A stretch of 64,000 nucleotides of DNA from Pseudomonas fluorescens Q2-87 (GCF_000281895.1 NZ_CM001558.1:5894556-5958555); one strand, 5' to 3'; shown: positions 1 to 10,642, counted from the stretch's first letter. Notes: generated by a model not told the origin, from the sequence alone. A program made the numbers and translations.

Positions 1-79
1 GCTCCCGCTCGGCCGCGCAGCGGACGCCAAAAAGCGAGGGCGGCTGCGCCCCCCAGCGGGAGCAAGCTCCCTCGCCACA
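1..79. repeat. REP doublet, GAGGGAGCTTGCTCCC family, cut by window edge
   Basis: The right arm, positions 58-79, is GGGAGCAAGCTCCCTCGCCA followed by CA. The left arm begins outside the window. The same arm recurs at 7266-7359, 8482-8575 and 20570-20682, always as an inverted pair ending in TGTGGCGAGG. It is a non-autonomous palindromic intergenic repeat typical of pseudomonads. Confidence 0.7.
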
Positions 80-104
80 GGTCGTGTTCACAACAGCGCC
101 CAAC

Positions 105-140
105 AAAAAGCCCCGCTTCCTTTCAGAAGCGGGGCTTTTT
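105..140. terminator. Bidirectional rho-independent terminator after opgH
   Basis: A perfect 15-bp stem pairs AAAAAGCCCCGCTTC (105-119) with GAAGCGGGGCTTTTT (126-140) around a 6-base loop. Each arm supplies a T-run for one strand. It lies just beyond the opgH stop on the minus strand and can also stop transcripts entering from the left. Confidence 0.9.
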
Positions 141-145
141 GTGCA

Positions 146-2716
146 TCAGGCCAGTTGAGGCTGTACGCCCACGGGCTGAAGCGGTAGCAATGGCGCGTGA
201 GGGTCAGCCTTTACCGACTCACGCCACGCCGCCAGCCACTCCGGATGTGCCTCGGCCCAGACCTGCTCATGCAGGCGGGACAGGGCCACCGGATCGCTCA
301 GCAGCGCCAGGCGCTCGGCATTGTTGAGACCGGCAGGGCCAGCCTTCAAGGCGTGACGAACACGTTCGACCCGCAGCCATTCAATCGGCTCGGCCTTGCC
401 GTGACGCGAAGTGGCCAATGCGTATGCCAAGGCGTTCTGTTGTGGATCGACCACCGCCCGGATGAAGCCGTCATTCAGCGCGTGCCAACGGTTTTCATGG
501 GTGTACTGGTCCGTCGACAACAATTCCTGTGGCGGTGCGTATTCCTCGGGAATCAGGAACAGGCTTTCATCACGGGACTTCAAGCCCAGGCCAACGCGGC
601 TGGAGATGACCGACACCGGGATCGACAGTATCAGCGACCCGACGATCGGCACCAGCCACCACAGGAAGCTGGGGTTCAGCCAGATCACCAGCAAGGCCCA
701 GAAGAAGCCCAGCAGGGTTTGCGGACCGTGGCGCTTGGCCGCTTCGCTCCATGGTGTGGAATCGTCATCGCGTTTCGGCGAGTTCCAGGTCGCGGCCCAG
801 CCCAGGAACGCGGCGAGCACGAAACGGGTGTGGAAGATCATCCGCACCGGCGCCAGCAACATGGAGAACAACATCTCCAGCAGCATCGACAGCGTCACCT
901 TGAACTTGCCGCCAAACTCCTTCGCACCCTTGGCCCAGATCAGCACGATGCTCAACAGCTTGGGCAGGAACAGCAGGACAATGGTGGTCGAGAACAGGGC
1001 GATGGCCTTGTCCGGATGCCATTGCGGCCACAACGGATAAAGCTGGCGCGGTTCAAGGAAGTACTGCGGCTCCATCAGCGTATTCACCGCCAGCAGCGCG
1101 GTGGACAGCACCAGGAAGAAGAACCACAACGGTGCCGACAGATAAGACATCACGCCCGTCAGGAACACTGCACGGTGCACCGGGTGCATGCCCTTGACCA
1201 GGAACAGGCGGAAGTTCATCAGGTTACCGTGGCACCAGCGACGGTCACGTTTGAGTTCGTCCAGCAGGTTTGGCGGCAGTTCTTCGTAGCTGCCCGGCAG
1301 GTCGTAGGCAATCCAGACGCCCCAGCCAGCCCGACGCATCAACGCCGCCTCGACGAAGTCGTGGGACAGGATTGCCCCGGAGAACGCTCCTTTACCCGGC
1401 AACGGCGCCAAGGCGCAGTGGTCGATGAACGGCTTCATGCGAATGATTGCGTTGTGGCCCCAGTAGTGGGATTCGCCCAACTGCCAGAAGTGCAGGCCCG
1501 CAGTAAACAGCGGACCGTATACCCGTGTGGCGAACTGCTGCATGCGTGCATACAGCGTGTCCATGCCCGAGGCACGTGGCGCGGTCTGGATGATGCCGGC
1601 GTCCGGCGTGGCTTCCATCAGGCGCACCAGGCTGGTCAGGCATGTACCGCTCATGACGCTGTCGGCGTCGAGCACGACCATGTACTTGTAGTCGCTGCCC
1701 CAGCGACGGCAGAAGTCGTCGAGGTTACCGCTCTTGCGTTTCACACGGCGGCGACGGCGGCGATAGAAGATCTTGCCGAAGCCCCCGGTTTCCCGGCAGA
1801 CATCCAGCCAGGCCTGCTGTTCGGCGACGCAGATATCGGTTTCGTTACTGTCGCTGAGGACAAAGAAGTCGAAGCGATCCAGGTCGCCAGTGGCGGCCAC
1901 CGACTCGAAGGTCGCGCGCAGGCCGGCGAAAACCCGCGGCACGTCTTCGTTGCAGATCGGCATCACCAACGCGGTGCGGGCCTCTTTGGGAATCGGCTCG
2001 TTACCGGCGCTGGCACCGGAAATGCGGTATTTGTCATGACCGGTGAGCAGTTCCAGGAAGCCCATCAGCGCGGTCCAGAAACCCGCCGACACCCAGCAGA
2101 ACAGGATCCCGAACAGAATCAGGATGCTGGTTTGCAAGGCATAGGGCAGCACTTGGGTGGCGGTTTGCAGCAGCGGCTGATGCAGGACTTCGTCCAGGTC
2201 GACGAACGACCAGCCCTGGTACGGCATTATGCCTTTCATGTACCAGCCGGCGACGATGGTCTGGCCGAGCATCAGGATCAGCAGGATGTAGCGACGGGTC
2301 GAACCGACGGTACGCCAGCGTGCATGGGGCAGCACGCGTTCATCCTTGGGCGGTTTCGGCGGGTTGGTGCGACCGGTCAGGCGCCGCCAGGCGCGCACCA
2401 GGATATTGGTGCGCCAGGGCTCCGGCACGACCTTGGTCCGGCGAATCGGCGGAGTCGCCTTCAGGCACACGCGGCCATTGGCATCGACCGCCAGCATTTC
2501 GGCGTCCTCGAGCTCTTCGGCAGTGCTCAGGGTCAAGCGACGACCCACCGAGGCTTGTGCCGCCTCGGCAGGAGCGTCGAAAGTCGAAGACGAAAGGCGC
2601 TCGTGCAACTCACTGAAGGACGAGCAGCCCGCCAGTTCGGCGCGCTGCTGGTCGGTCATGGGCAAATGGGCCAGGTACTCGCTGAGCGTCTCTGGCTGTA
2701 CTGGAGTATTACTCAT
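146..2716 (-). CDS. opgH: Glucans biosynthesis glucosyltransferase H
   Basis: Inner-membrane family 2 glycosyltransferase (856 aa) that builds the beta-1,2-linked backbone of osmoregulated periplasmic glucans from UDP-glucose. A long cytoplasmic N-terminus is followed by membrane segments near residues 140-210. The catalytic domain shows [10 protein letters not shown] and [19 protein letters not shown] block follows, matching the Q/RxxRW signature of processive transferases, and several C-terminal membrane helices come next. Its start overlaps the end of opgG by 8 bases, so the two are cotranscribed and probably translationally coupled. Length agrees with pseudomonad OpgH. Confidence 0.96.
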   Translation of the reverse strand: MSNTPVQPETLSEYLAHLPMTDQQRAELAGCSSFSELHERLSSSTFDAPAEAAQASVGRRLTLSTAEELEDAEMLAVDANGRVCLKATPPIRRTKVVPEPWRTNILVRAWRRLTGRTNPPKPPKDERVLPHARWRTVGSTRRYILLILMLGQTIVAGWYMKGIMPYQGWSFVDLDEVLHQPLLQTATQVLPYALQTSILILFGILFCWVSAGFWTALMGFLELLTGHDKYRISGASAGNEPIPKEARTALVMPICNEDVPRVFAGLRATFESVAATGDLDRFDFFVLSDSNETDICVAEQQAWLDVCRETGGFGKIFYRRRRRRVKRKSGNLDDFCRRWGSDYKYMVVLDADSVMSGTCLTSLVRLMEATPDAGIIQTAPRASGMDTLYARMQQFATRVYGPLFTAGLHFWQLGESHYWGHNAIIRMKPFIDHCALAPLPGKGAFSGAILSHDFVEAALMRRAGWGVWIAYDLPGSYEELPPNLLDELKRDRRWCHGNLMNFRLFLVKGMHPVHRAVFLTGVMSYLSAPLWFFFLVLSTALLAVNTLMEPQYFLEPRQLYPLWPQWHPDKAIALFSTTIVLLFLPKLLSIVLIWAKGAKEFGGKFKVTLSMLLEMLFSMLLAPVRMIFHTRFVLAAFLGWAATWNSPKRDDDSTPWSEAAKRHGPQTLLGFFWALLVIWLNPSFLWWLVPIVGSLILSIPVSVISSRVGLGLKSRDESLFLIPEEYAPPQELLSTDQYTHENRWHALNDGFIRAVVDPQQNALAYALATSRHGKAEPIEWLRVERVRHALKAGPAGLNNAERLALLSDPVALSRLHEQVWAEAHPEWLAAWRESVKADPHAPLLPLQPVGVQPQLA

Positions 2717-4478
2717 CGGCTGGCAACTGATAGCTCCAGGTCTCGGTCAGGACTTGTTCAGTCGGTTCCGGTTCCTGCTGGGTTGGGGTCGGTTCAACAG
2801 CGGCGTCCGCCGCCTTGACGGCCTTGGCGTCGTCTTTCGCTTTTTCGTTCGCGAGTTCTTTTTCGGTCTGCTGCCGGGCGACTTTATCGGCCTTGGCCAG
2901 GGTCGTGGTCACGGAGTGCGAGGCGGCCGGGGCTTCGACAGGCGTCAATGGGCGGACCAGCGCCGCGCGCATTTCGGTGGCCTGTTTCGAGTCCTTGATC
3001 TTCAGGCGCAGGGTCAGGCGCCAGCCCTTGGTTTCAGGGTTGTAGCGCACGCTATTCTCGACGATCTCGCCGTTTTCGCCGATGCTCACCTGGCTACGCA
3101 CATCGGCGTCTTCCGGCAGGGCTTGCAGCGAAGGTCCTTCGAAATCCACCAGGTAGGCGACGCTGCCGTCCGGCTGGCGAATCAGGTTGGACTGCTTCAC
3201 GTCGCCAGTGGAACGCAGGGTCTGCTTGACCCAGGCACTGTCCGGCGAATGCAGGCTGGCTTCGTCGAGGGTCCAGTGCAGGCGGTAGCTGAAGTCCAGC
3301 GGCTGGCCTGCCTCAGGCAGTTTTTCCGGGCTCCAGAACGCAACGATGTTGTCGTTGGTTTCGTCAGCGGTCGGAATTTCTACCAGGTCGACGGTGCCCT
3401 TGCCCCAATCGCCTTTCGGTTCGATCCAGGCACTTGGACGCTTGTCGTAGCGGTCGTCGAGGTCTTCGTAGTGGCTGAAATCGCGGCCGCGTTGCAGCAG
3501 GCCGAAACCGCGCGGGTTTTCCACCGAGAAGTTGCTTACGGCCAAGTGTCTTGGATTGTTCAGCGGACGCCAGATCCATTCGCCATTGCCGGCATGGATC
3601 GACAGGCCGCTGGAATCATGCAGTTCGCGACGGTAGTTCAGCACCTTGGATGGTTGGTTGGCGCCGAACAGGTACATGCTGGTCAACGGGGCAACGCCGA
3701 GCTTGGTGACGCGATCACGCAGGAACATGCGCGACTTCACGTCGACAACGGTATCGGTGCCCGGACGCAGGGTCAGGCGATAGGCGCCGGTGGCCCGTGG
3801 CGAATCCAGCAGGGCGAAGATCACCAGATGCTTGTCGGTCGGTTTCGGGCGCTGGATCCAGAATTCGCGGAAACGTGGGAATTCTTCACCGGATGGCAGC
3901 GCGGTATCGATGGCCATGCCACGGGCGGACAAACCGTAGGTCTGGCCCTTGCCGATGACGCGGAAGTAGCTCGCGCCCAGCATGGTCATGATTTCGTCCT
4001 GTTTGTCGGCCTTGTTGATCGGGTACAACACGCGGAAACCCGCGTAGCCCAACTGCTCAGTGGCCTTTGGATCGAATTTCACATCGTCGAAATCAAAGCG
4101 CGAAGGGTCGTACTTGATCTCTTCGACGGTCGTCGCGGTGATTTCGTTGATTTTCACCGGCGTGTCGAAATGCATGCCCTGGTGATAGAAGGACAGCCTG
4201 AAAGGCGTCTTCTGGTCGGCCCATTCGGCTTTTTCGGTGCGGAAACGGATTTTTTGATAGTCAGCGAATTTCATTTCGCGGAATTCGTTCGGCAGATTGC
4301 TGCGCGGGGCTTCGTATTTTTGCCCGGCCAGTTCTTGAGCCTTCGCCGATACATCATCCAGGCTGAATGCCCACAGTTGGCCCGCGCCGAACAGGCAAAA
4401 CAGGGCCGAGCCCGCTACCAGAGCGTTTCTAAACCGTTTGGCAGTCATTTTTGGTGCATTACAGGGACTAACAATCAC
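2709..4478 (-). CDS. opgG: Glucans biosynthesis protein G (periplasmic)
   Basis: Periplasmic protein needed for osmoregulated periplasmic glucan synthesis, probably for branching or release of the OpgH product. A hydrophobic signal segment ([16 protein letters not shown]) precedes the mature [12 protein letters not shown]. The body closely follows the known E. coli MdoG, with blocks such as [12 protein letters not shown] and [17 protein letters not shown] at 4478 is preferred (589 aa, start [10 protein letters not shown]) because GAGGG sits about 7 bases upstream. An internal ATG at 4448 has no ribosome site, and the reading frame extends open to 4640. A lysine/alanine/glutamate-rich linker lies near the C-terminus, before the final [12 protein letters not shown]. 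Confidence 0.93.
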   Translation of the reverse strand: MIVSPCNAPKMTAKRFRNALVAGSALFCLFGAGQLWAFSLDDVSAKAQELAGQKYEAPRSNLPNEFREMKFADYQKIRFRTEKAEWADQKTPFRLSFYHQGMHFDTPVKINEITATTVEEIKYDPSRFDFDDVKFDPKATEQLGYAGFRVLYPINKADKQDEIMTMLGASYFRVIGKGQTYGLSARGMAIDTALPSGEEFPRFREFWIQRPKPTDKHLVIFALLDSPRATGAYRLTLRPGTDTVVDVKSRMFLRDRVTKLGVAPLTSMYLFGANQPSKVLNYRRELHDSSGLSIHAGNGEWIWRPLNNPRHLAVSNFSVENPRGFGLLQRGRDFSHYEDLDDRYDKRPSAWIEPKGDWGKGTVDLVEIPTADETNDNIVAFWSPEKLPEAGQPLDFSYRLHWTLDEASLHSPDSAWVKQTLRSTGDVKQSNLIRQPDGSVAYLVDFEGPSLQALPEDADVRSQVSIGENGEIVENSVRYNPETKGWRLTLRLKIKDSKQATEMRAALVRPLTPVEAPAASHSVTTTLAKADKVARQQTEKELANEKAKDDAKAVKAADAAVEPTPTQQEPEPTEQVLTETWSYQLPADE

Positions 4479-4562
4479 GAGCAACCCTCGCCGAAAACAG
4501 ATCAAAAAACCAACGGCCAGATAAAGTATCTGCAAGGTATCGGCATTGAAAAACCGATCTTG

Positions 4563-4598
4563 CGGAACACTCTTGCCAAGTTGGCGAGCATTGTTCCG
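4563..4598 (-). promoter_or_regulatory. Long hairpin in the opgG leader; contents of the 4479-4798 gap
   Basis: CGGAACA (4563-4569) pairs with TGTTCCG (4592-4598). Inside it CTTGCCAA pairs with TTGGCGAG, giving a long interrupted stem about 85 bases before the opgG start on the minus strand. A T5 tract lies 8 bases after the stem in the opgG sense. It could be a structured, attenuating or protein-binding leader element. The rest of the 320-base gap should hold the opgGH promoter, but I could not place a convincing one. Confidence 0.45.
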
Positions 4599-4798
4599 AC
4601 TCCTATGGGACAAAATGATTCCCCAAAGGGTCCAGGACAAGTCTCTACCTAAGTCAAATGGACCAGCGGACGCTGATCCCCCGTAGCGCGCGATTATCTA
4701 GTAGGCCGCGTGACAACGCATCAGGCGTAGCAAAGTATTTATCGAGAAAACTCCCTGTTTAGCCTCGAAACAGAACCGAAAAGTTGTTTCAAACGCTT

Positions 4799-5236
4799 TC
4801 AGGCCTGTAACAGGAAGGTTACCGGGCCGTCGTTGACCAGATGCACTTGCATGTTGGCGCCGAATCTACCTGATGCCACAGTGCCATGCACCTGTTTCGC
4901 CTGGTTTACGAGATAGTCGAACAACTCCTCGCCCAAGGCCGGAGGTGCGGCCGTCGAAAAGCTGGGGCGCAAACCGCTTTTGGTGTCCGCCGCCAGGGTG
5001 AACTGCGACACCAGCAGCAACCCACCGCCTACATCCGCCAAGGACAGGTTCATCTTGTCGTCGGCGTCACTGAATACCCGATAGTTAAGCAGTTTATGCA
5101 GGAGTTTGTCGGCGATGGCCCGGGTATCCCCAGGCTCGACTGCCACCAGCACCAGCAGGCCCTGGTCTATGGCGCCGACGATTTCGCCCGACACTTCGAC
5201 CCGGGCGCCACTGACCCGTTGCAGCAGCCCCTTCAT
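4799..5236 (-). CDS. dtd: D-aminoacyl-tRNA deacylase
   Basis: Cytoplasmic homodimeric enzyme (145 aa, normal family length) that hydrolyses D-amino acids, and mischarged glycine, from tRNA. The family motifs are present: [17 protein letters not shown] carries the SQFTL block, and [11 protein letters not shown] carries the GPVT cross-subunit motif. The ATG overlaps the stop of the upstream proline iminopeptidase by 4 bases, so the two form a minus-strand operon. Confidence 0.96.
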   Translation of the reverse strand: MKGLLQRVSGARVEVSGEIVGAIDQGLLVLVAVEPGDTRAIADKLLHKLLNYRVFSDADDKMNLSLADVGGGLLLVSQFTLAADTKSGLRPSFSTAAPPALGEELFDYLVNQAKQVHGTVASGRFGANMQVHLVNDGPVTFLLQA

Positions 5237-6204
5237 GCTTCTTCGGGCGGCAGGTCGAGCAGGCGCCGGGCCATTTGCGCTGCGGCGCGCACCAGCGCAT
5301 CGGTAATGCCTGGCTCCGAGGCGGCGTGGCCGGCGTCGCGGATCACTTGCAGTTCACTGTTGGGCCAGTTCTGGTGCAATTCCCAGGCATTGTCCAGCGG
5401 GCAGATGACGTCGTAGCGACCATGCACGATGACGCCCGGCAGATGGGCGATCTTGCCCATGTCGCGAATCAGCTGGTTCGGCTGGAGGAAAGCGTTGTTG
5501 GTGAAGTAGTGGCATTCGATCCGGGCGATCGACAGCGCGCGCTGCGGCTCGGAGAAGCGGTCGACCACCAGCGGGTTCGGGCGCAGGGTCGCGGTCCGGC
5601 CTTCCCAGGTGGACCAGGCCTTGGCCGCGTGCATCTGGGCGATCTGGTCGTTACCGGTCAGGCGCTTGTGGAAGGCGCTGAGCAGGTCGTCGCGTTCGTC
5701 CAGCGGGATCGGCGCGATATAGTCCTGCCAGTAGTCGGGAAACAGGCGACTGGCACCGGCCTGGTAGAACCACTCGATTTCCTGCGGGCGGCAAAGAAAG
5801 ATCCCCCGCAGGATCAGGCCGTGTACCCGCTCCGGGTGGGTCTGGGCGTAGGCCAGGGCCAGGGTCGAACCCCAGGAACCGCCAAACAGCACCCATTTCT
5901 CGATGCCAAGGTGCTTGCGGATACGCTCCAGGTCTTCGACCAGATCCCAGGTGGTGTTGTTTTCCAGGCTGGCATGGGGGGTGGAGCGACCACAGCCACG
6001 CTGGTCGAAGGTGACGATGCGGTACAGGTTCGGATCGAAGTAGCGACGACTCTGCGCATCGCAGCCGGCACCCGGGCCGCCGTGAATGAACACCACCGGC
6101 AAGCCTTCCGGGGAGCCGCTTTCATCGACATAGAGCGTGTGGGTGTCATCGACAGCCAGATCGTGCCGGGCATGGGGTTTGATCTGCGGGTACAAAGTCT
6201 GCAT
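5233..6204 (-). CDS. pip: Proline iminopeptidase
   Basis: Alpha/beta hydrolase of peptidase family S33 (323 aa) that releases N-terminal proline from peptides in the cytoplasm. It shows HGGPGAGC (oxyanion region), the nucleophile elbow [10 protein letters not shown], the late aspartate in [10 protein letters not shown] and the histidine in [10 protein letters not shown]. The start at 6204 ([10 protein letters not shown]) is chosen because GGAG precedes it by 8 bases. A start at 6231 in the same frame would add nine unlikely residues. It is cotranscribed with dtd. Confidence 0.95.
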   Translation of the reverse strand: MQTLYPQIKPHARHDLAVDDTHTLYVDESGSPEGLPVVFIHGGPGAGCDAQSRRYFDPNLYRIVTFDQRGCGRSTPHASLENNTTWDLVEDLERIRKHLGIEKWVLFGGSWGSTLALAYAQTHPERVHGLILRGIFLCRPQEIEWFYQAGASRLFPDYWQDYIAPIPLDERDDLLSAFHKRLTGNDQIAQMHAAKAWSTWEGRTATLRPNPLVVDRFSEPQRALSIARIECHYFTNNAFLQPNQLIRDMGKIAHLPGVIVHGRYDVICPLDNAWELHQNWPNSELQVIRDAGHAASEPGITDALVRAAAQMARRLLDLPPEEA

Positions 6205-6309
6205 TGCGCGCTCCGTAAGGGGTCGAGTCATCCCTGTGGGGACTTCTATTTAGTCTGCCGTCCGGCATCATAAACCCGAATGACATCAATGAGCATGTCC
6301 CCTGCGCAG

Positions 6310-7236
6310 TCAAAGCGTGTCAGCCAGGTACGCCAGCAGTGTGCGATACATCTGATCGACCTCGCGCACCTGGCCCCGCGCCCGTAGACAACCGTGGACC
6401 AGGCCTTCGCCAACATACAACACAGCGCCTGCTCCTGCGGCGTTCAGCCGCTCGCTGTAGAGCACGCCGTCATCGCGCAACGGATCCCATTGCGCCACGC
6501 CAATCCATGCCGGCGGCAGGCCGCTCAGGTTATCGGCCAGCAGCGGCATGGCGCCGGGCGACAAGGGGGCGTCGCCCAGATATAGCCGGTGATAGTCGTC
6601 AAGGTCGCGGCTGCTTAATAGAGGCGCATCGGCGCATTCACGGCGCGACGGCAGATGGGCCGGGCCACCAAGGGCTGGATAAATCAGCACCTGGGCCCGA
6701 GGCAACGTTTGCCCGGCATCGCGCAAGGCCAGGCATAACGCGGCAGCAAGATTGCCACCGGCACTGTCCCCCGCCACCAGCCGACGACGCGGGTCGATGG
6801 CAAAGGGCAAACTTGCCAGATGCCGCCACACCGCGAGGCAATCGTCCAGAGCGGCCGGAAACGGATGCTCCGGGGCCAGCCGATAATCCACCGCCACGAC
6901 CAGCGCACCAAGAGTGGCGGCCAGTTCCATGCAGATGAAGTCGTGGGAGTCCAGGTCCCCCACCACCCAGCCGCCACCGTGCAAGTAGAGGATGCACGGC
7001 CAGCCTGGGAGCGGTGCCGCCGTTCGCGGGTGATAGGCCCGCACCGCCACAGCGGCCAGCTCGAAGTCCTCGACCACCAGCGTCTGCGGACGAGGCGGCG
7101 TGAACGCCCGGCACATCTGGCTGTAGGCCTGGCGCATGCCGACGAGGCTGTCGTCCGGGCTGCTGAAGCTCAGGGTTTTGTCGATGAAGGCTGACATCGC
7201 CTGGGAGAGTGGATAAGCCATTGTGGTTTTGCCCAT
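6310..7236 (-). CDS. Alpha/beta hydrolase, hormone-sensitive-lipase type esterase
   Basis: Probable carboxylesterase (308 aa). It carries the HSL-family oxyanion motif LHGGGWVVGD, the nucleophile motif GDSAGGN, the acid in QWDPLRDDG and the base histidine in LVHGCLR. No signal peptide is apparent, so it is probably cytoplasmic. No strong ribosome site marks the start. Alternatives at 7221 (MAYPL) and 7197 (MSAFID) are equally possible. The natural substrate cannot be told from sequence. It lies between pip and the choline-type binding protein but need not be linked to either. Confidence 0.85.
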   Translation of the reverse strand: MGKTTMAYPLSQAMSAFIDKTLSFSSPDDSLVGMRQAYSQMCRAFTPPRPQTLVVEDFELAAVAVRAYHPRTAAPLPGWPCILYLHGGGWVVGDLDSHDFICMELAATLGALVVAVDYRLAPEHPFPAALDDCLAVWRHLASLPFAIDPRRRLVAGDSAGGNLAAALCLALRDAGQTLPRAQVLIYPALGGPAHLPSRRECADAPLLSSRDLDDYHRLYLGDAPLSPGAMPLLADNLSGLPPAWIGVAQWDPLRDDGVLYSERLNAAGAGAVLYVGEGLVHGCLRARGQVREVDQMYRTLLAYLADTL

Positions 7237-7265
7237 GGGCTTAAAGGAAACGGCTCAGAAGCTTT

Positions 7266-7359
7266 TGTGGCGAGGGAGCTTGCTCCCGCTGGGCTGCGCA
7301 GCGGCCCCAAAATTTTGCGAGCACTACGCACTCGAACGGGAGCAAGCTCCCTCGCCACA
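7266..7359. repeat. REP doublet, GAGGGAGCTTGCTCCC family
   Basis: Inverted arms TGTGGCGAGGGAGCTTGCTC and its reverse complement are separated by a spacer containing GCTGCGCAGCGGCCCC. The element lies between the binding-protein gene and the esterase gene. The copy at 8482-8575 differs in only a few spacer bases. Confidence 0.85.
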
Positions 7360-7385
7360 TGGATCTGCGATGCCACTAAGCGGCA

Positions 7386-8333
7386 TCAAGGCTTGAGGCT
7401 GGCCTGGACCGCCGCTACGCCATCCTTGCCATCGAAGCTGGTCACACCGGACAGCCAACGCTGGAGATCTTCGGGGTGGTCGCGCAGCCATTGCCGGGTG
7501 ACGTCCTGAGGCGTCTTGCGCTCCATGATCGGCACCATCAACTGGCTTTCCTGGGCTGCGGTGAAGGTCAGGTTTTCCAGCAACCGGTTTACGTTCGGGC
7601 AACGCTGGGCGTAGTCCGGCGCGGTCACGGTGGAGACGGTTGCGGCGCCTTCGTTCGGACCGTAGACGTCTTCGCTGCCGGTCAGGTAGCTGATGTTCAT
7701 GTTGATGTTCATCGGGTGTGGGGTCCAGCCGACGAAAACCACGAACTCCTTGCGATTCACCGCCCGCTGCACTGCGGCGAGCATGCCCGCCTCACCGGAT
7801 TCGATCAGCTTGAAGTCCTTGAGGCCGAAGTGGTTGGTCTCGATCATGGTCTTGATGGTGGTATTGGCCCCACTCCCCGGCTCGATGCCGTAGATCTTGC
7901 CACCCAGCTGATCCTTGAACCGCGCGATGTCGGCAAAGGTCTTGAGCCCTGCGGCAGCCACATAGTCGGGTACCGCCAATGTCGCCTGGGCATCGGCCAG
8001 GCTTGGCTTGTCCAATACCTTCACTTGGTTGGCGGCCAGGAATGGCGCGATGTTCTTGTCCATCGCCGGTTTCCAGTAGCCCAGGAAGATGTCGAGGCGC
8101 TTGTCGCGGATGCCGGCAAAGATGATCTGCTGCACGGCGCTGGTCTGCTTGCTGTCGTAGCCCAGCCCGGTGAGCAACACATCGGCCATGCCGCTGGTGG
8201 CGATCACGTCGGTCCAGTTGACCACGCCCATGCGCACGGCCTGGCAGGACGCCGGCTCAGCGGCCATAGCCCCGGCGCTTAATATGACGGTACCGCAGAG
8301 GATCGACAGACAGCGTTTGAACAGTCTTTTCAT
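7386..8333 (-). CDS. Choline/glycine-betaine type ABC substrate-binding protein
   Basis: Periplasmic binding protein (315 aa) of the OpuAC/ChoX family. A signal peptide (ILCGTVILSAGAMA) precedes the mature AEPASCQAVRMG. Aromatic residues expected to form the quaternary-ammonium box are visible: W in NWTDVI, W in GYWKPAMD, Y in VPDYVAA and W in VGWTPHPMN. This suggests choline or a similar trimethylammonium ligand, although the gene abuts the hut operon. No permease or ATPase lies beside it, so it is either an orphan receptor or feeds HutWV or a distant ABC core. The start at 8333 gives a proper signal peptide. The frame is open back to 8591 through repeat sequence. Confidence 0.85.
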   Translation of the reverse strand: MKRLFKRCLSILCGTVILSAGAMAAEPASCQAVRMGVVNWTDVIATSGMADVLLTGLGYDSKQTSAVQQIIFAGIRDKRLDIFLGYWKPAMDKNIAPFLAANQVKVLDKPSLADAQATLAVPDYVAAAGLKTFADIARFKDQLGGKIYGIEPGSGANTTIKTMIETNHFGLKDFKLIESGEAGMLAAVQRAVNRKEFVVFVGWTPHPMNINMNISYLTGSEDVYGPNEGAATVSTVTAPDYAQRCPNVNRLLENLTFTAAQESQLMVPIMERKTPQDVTRQWLRDHPEDLQRWLSGVTSFDGKDGVAAVQASLKP

Positions 8334-8481
8334 CGGGAAGGTCTCGTGCGGCAGCGGATTACTGTGGGCCGGTGTCTTTGTGCACCGTGTCCGAGACATT
8401 ACGCAGCGCCGAGGGGGTAGAAGTGACCTGTGGCGACCCGGTTTTGCACGGTGGCGACAGGTTGATTGCGGTGAAGGCTGT

Positions 8482-8575
8482 TGTGGCGAGGGAGCTTGCT
8501 CCCGCTGGGCTGCGCAGCGGCCCCAAGATTTCGCGAGCGCTACGCACTCGAGCGGGAGCAAGCTCCCTCGCCACA
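8482..8575. repeat. REP doublet, GAGGGAGCTTGCTCCC family
   Basis: Near-copy of the 7266-7359 element, followed at 8580-8591 by a stray half end (TGCCTCGCCACAA). The two copies flank the choline-type binding-protein gene in the same orientation. It separates that gene from hutG. Confidence 0.85.
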
Positions 8576-8594
8576 ACAGCTGCCTCGCCACAAA

Positions 8595-9398
8595 TTAGTG
8601 TTTGTAGGTCTGCCGCCCCCACGCCAACAAGCCTTCGAGCAACGCCTTGAGCACCACCTGCGTCGGTTCCGCCAGGTCGGCGCGGTAGTTGAACGGTTCG
8701 AACTCTTCCATATAGGTGCTCTGGCACAGTTCCAGCTGCACGGCGTGGATGTCTTCAGCCGGGTTGCCGTAGTGCCGCGTGATGTGCCCGCCTTTGAAGC
8801 GCCCGTTGAGCACATGGGTGTACGCGCCGTGACGCGCACAAATGGCTTCGAGCTGGCTGGCCAGCGCCGGGTCGCAACTGGCGCCGTTGAATGTACCGAG
8901 GTTGAAGTCCGGCAGCTTGCCGTCGAACAGGTGCGGGATCACCGAGCGGATCGAATGCGCATCGAACAGCAAGGCATAGCCGAACTCAGCCTTGAGCCGC
9001 GCCAGTTCCTGCTGCAAGGCTTGGTGGTACGGCATCCAGACCTGTTGTAGATAAGTCGCCCGCTCCTCAACCGACGGCTCCAGCCCTTCGCGAAACAACG
9101 GCACGCCATCGAACAAGGTCGCCGGGTACAAGCCGGTGGTGGCGCCGACGTACATTGGTTTGTCATCGGCGGGACGGTTCAGATCGACGACGAACCGTGA
9201 ATACTCGGCAGCCAAGGTGCTGGCGCCCAGTTCAGCAGCGAACTCATAAAGCCTGGGGATGTGCCAGTCGGTGTCCGGAAGGCTCTGGGCCTCGGGGATC
9301 AGCCCGGCCTGCACCGCCGGTGTCAGGCGCAGCCCGGCGTGGGGCATGCTGATCAGCAGCGGCACGCGCCCTTGCTTGAAATTCAGGACCTTTTCCAC
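8595..9398 (-). CDS. hutG: N-formylglutamate amidohydrolase
   Basis: Last step of the five-step histidine pathway: N-formylglutamate to glutamate and formate (267 aa, cytoplasmic). The metal and substrate residues lie in blocks such as FVVDLNRPADD and LLFDAHSIRS. A GTG start at 9398 is supported by AAGGAGA about 7 bases upstream. It is the distal gene of the hutU operon, 11 bases after hutI. Together with hutF it defines the two-step deiminase/amidohydrolase branch used by pseudomonads, rather than single-step formiminoglutamase. Confidence 0.96.
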   Translation of the reverse strand: MEKVLNFKQGRVPLLISMPHAGLRLTPAVQAGLIPEAQSLPDTDWHIPRLYEFAAELGASTLAAEYSRFVVDLNRPADDKPMYVGATTGLYPATLFDGVPLFREGLEPSVEERATYLQQVWMPYHQALQQELARLKAEFGYALLFDAHSIRSVIPHLFDGKLPDFNLGTFNGASCDPALASQLEAICARHGAYTHVLNGRFKGGHITRHYGNPAEDIHAVQLELCQSTYMEEFEPFNYRADLAEPTQVVLKALLEGLLAWGRQTYKH

Positions 9399-9409
9399 AA
9401 GTGCTCTCC

Positions 9410-10612
9410 TTAATCAATTTCGACGCCGTGGCGCACGACGCGTTTTTCCAGGTCACCGCCGAGCCAGTAAGACAGGTCGGCCGGCCGGTCGATGTGCCAG
9501 GCGACAAAATCCGCCACCTTGCCGGCCTCCAGCGAACCGTGGGTAGCCGCCATGCCCAAGGCCTGGGCCGCGTGGATTGTCGCACCGGCCAAGGCTTCTT
9601 CAGGCGTCATCCGGAAACACGTGCAAGCCATGTTCAACATCAAGCGCAGCGACAACGCCGGCGACGTCCCGGGGTTGAGGTCGCTGGCCACGGCGATTTT
9701 CACGCCGTGCTTGCGCAAGGCGTCCATGGGCGGCAGTTGGGTTTCACGCAGGAAATAGAACGCGCCCGGCAGCAACACCGCCACCGTGCCGGATTCGGCC
9801 ATGGCCCTGGCATCGTCCTCGGTCATGAATTCCAAGTGATCGGCCGACAGCGCCTGGTACCGCGCCGCCAGGCTTGAGCCGTGCAGCGACGACAGTTGCT
9901 CGGCGTGCAGCTTCACCGGCAGCCCCAATCGTTGCGCGGTGATGAACACCCGCTCGACCTGCGCCGGAGAAAACGCCAGGTATTCGCAAAAGGCATCTAC
10001 CGCGTCCACCAAGCCTTCGGCCGCCAGGGCCGGGAGCATCTCGCTGCAGATATGCTCAATGTAGTCATCAGCGGGATCAGCGTATTCCGGCGGCAAGGCG
10101 TGGGCTGCCAGGCAGGTGCTGCGCACGCTGACCGGCAACTCGGCGCCGAGGCGACGGATGACACGCAGGATCTTGCGCTCGCTTGTCAGGTCCAGGCCGT
10201 AGCCGGACTTGATTTCAACCGTGGTTACGCCGTCACGCATCAGGCTTTTCAGGCGCTTGGCGGCGCTGGCGAACAACTCGTCTTCACTGGCAGCGCGGGT
10301 GGCGCGCACGGTACTGGCGATGCCGCCGCCGGCTGCGGCGATTTCGGCGTAGCTGGCGCCTTGCAGGCGCTGTTCGAATTCACCGCTGCGGTTACCGCCA
10401 AACACGCTGTGGGTGTGACAATCGATCAGCCCCGGCGTGACCCAGGCGCCCTTGAGATCGTTGACCGCCGGGTAGTCGCCCGTCGGCAGCTCGGTACGCG
10501 GACCGATCCATTGAATGTGCTCGCCTTGGGTGACGATGGCGGCGTCTTCGATGATCGAGTAGACGCCCTGGGCCATGGTGGCGGCGTGGCAGTTTTGCCA
10601 GAGGGTTTTCAT
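9410..10612 (-). CDS. hutI: Imidazolonepropionase
   Basis: Amidohydrolase-superfamily enzyme (400 aa) that opens 4-imidazolone-5-propionate to N-formimino-glutamate. The metal-binding HxH lies in [13 protein letters not shown], and further ligands are visible in [10 protein letters not shown] and [15 protein letters not shown] lies about 8 bases before the ATG. It is separated from hutH by 217 bases filled by two REP doublets, which could act as processing or attenuation points within the operon. Confidence 0.97.
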   Translation of the reverse strand: MKTLWQNCHAATMAQGVYSIIEDAAIVTQGEHIQWIGPRTELPTGDYPAVNDLKGAWVTPGLIDCHTHSVFGGNRSGEFEQRLQGASYAEIAAAGGGIASTVRATRAASEDELFASAAKRLKSLMRDGVTTVEIKSGYGLDLTSERKILRVIRRLGAELPVSVRSTCLAAHALPPEYADPADDYIEHICSEMLPALAAEGLVDAVDAFCEYLAFSPAQVERVFITAQRLGLPVKLHAEQLSSLHGSSLAARYQALSADHLEFMTEDDARAMAESGTVAVLLPGAFYFLRETQLPPMDALRKHGVKIAVASDLNPGTSPALSLRLMLNMACTCFRMTPEEALAGATIHAAQALGMAATHGSLEAGKVADFVAWHIDRPADLSYWLGGDLEKRVVRHGVEID

Positions 10613-10642
10613 CCCGGTTTCCTCGAATTATTCATGTTCGTA

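Noticed and set aside
197..2818. 873-codon open frame opposite opgH
   Set aside because: It mirrors the opgH codons in GC-rich DNA, its product is low-complexity Arg/Gln/Gly-rich, and it has no family resemblance.
2346..4652. 768-codon open frame opposite opgG
   Set aside because: Antisense shadow of a confidently assigned gene, with no ribosome site or recognisable domain.
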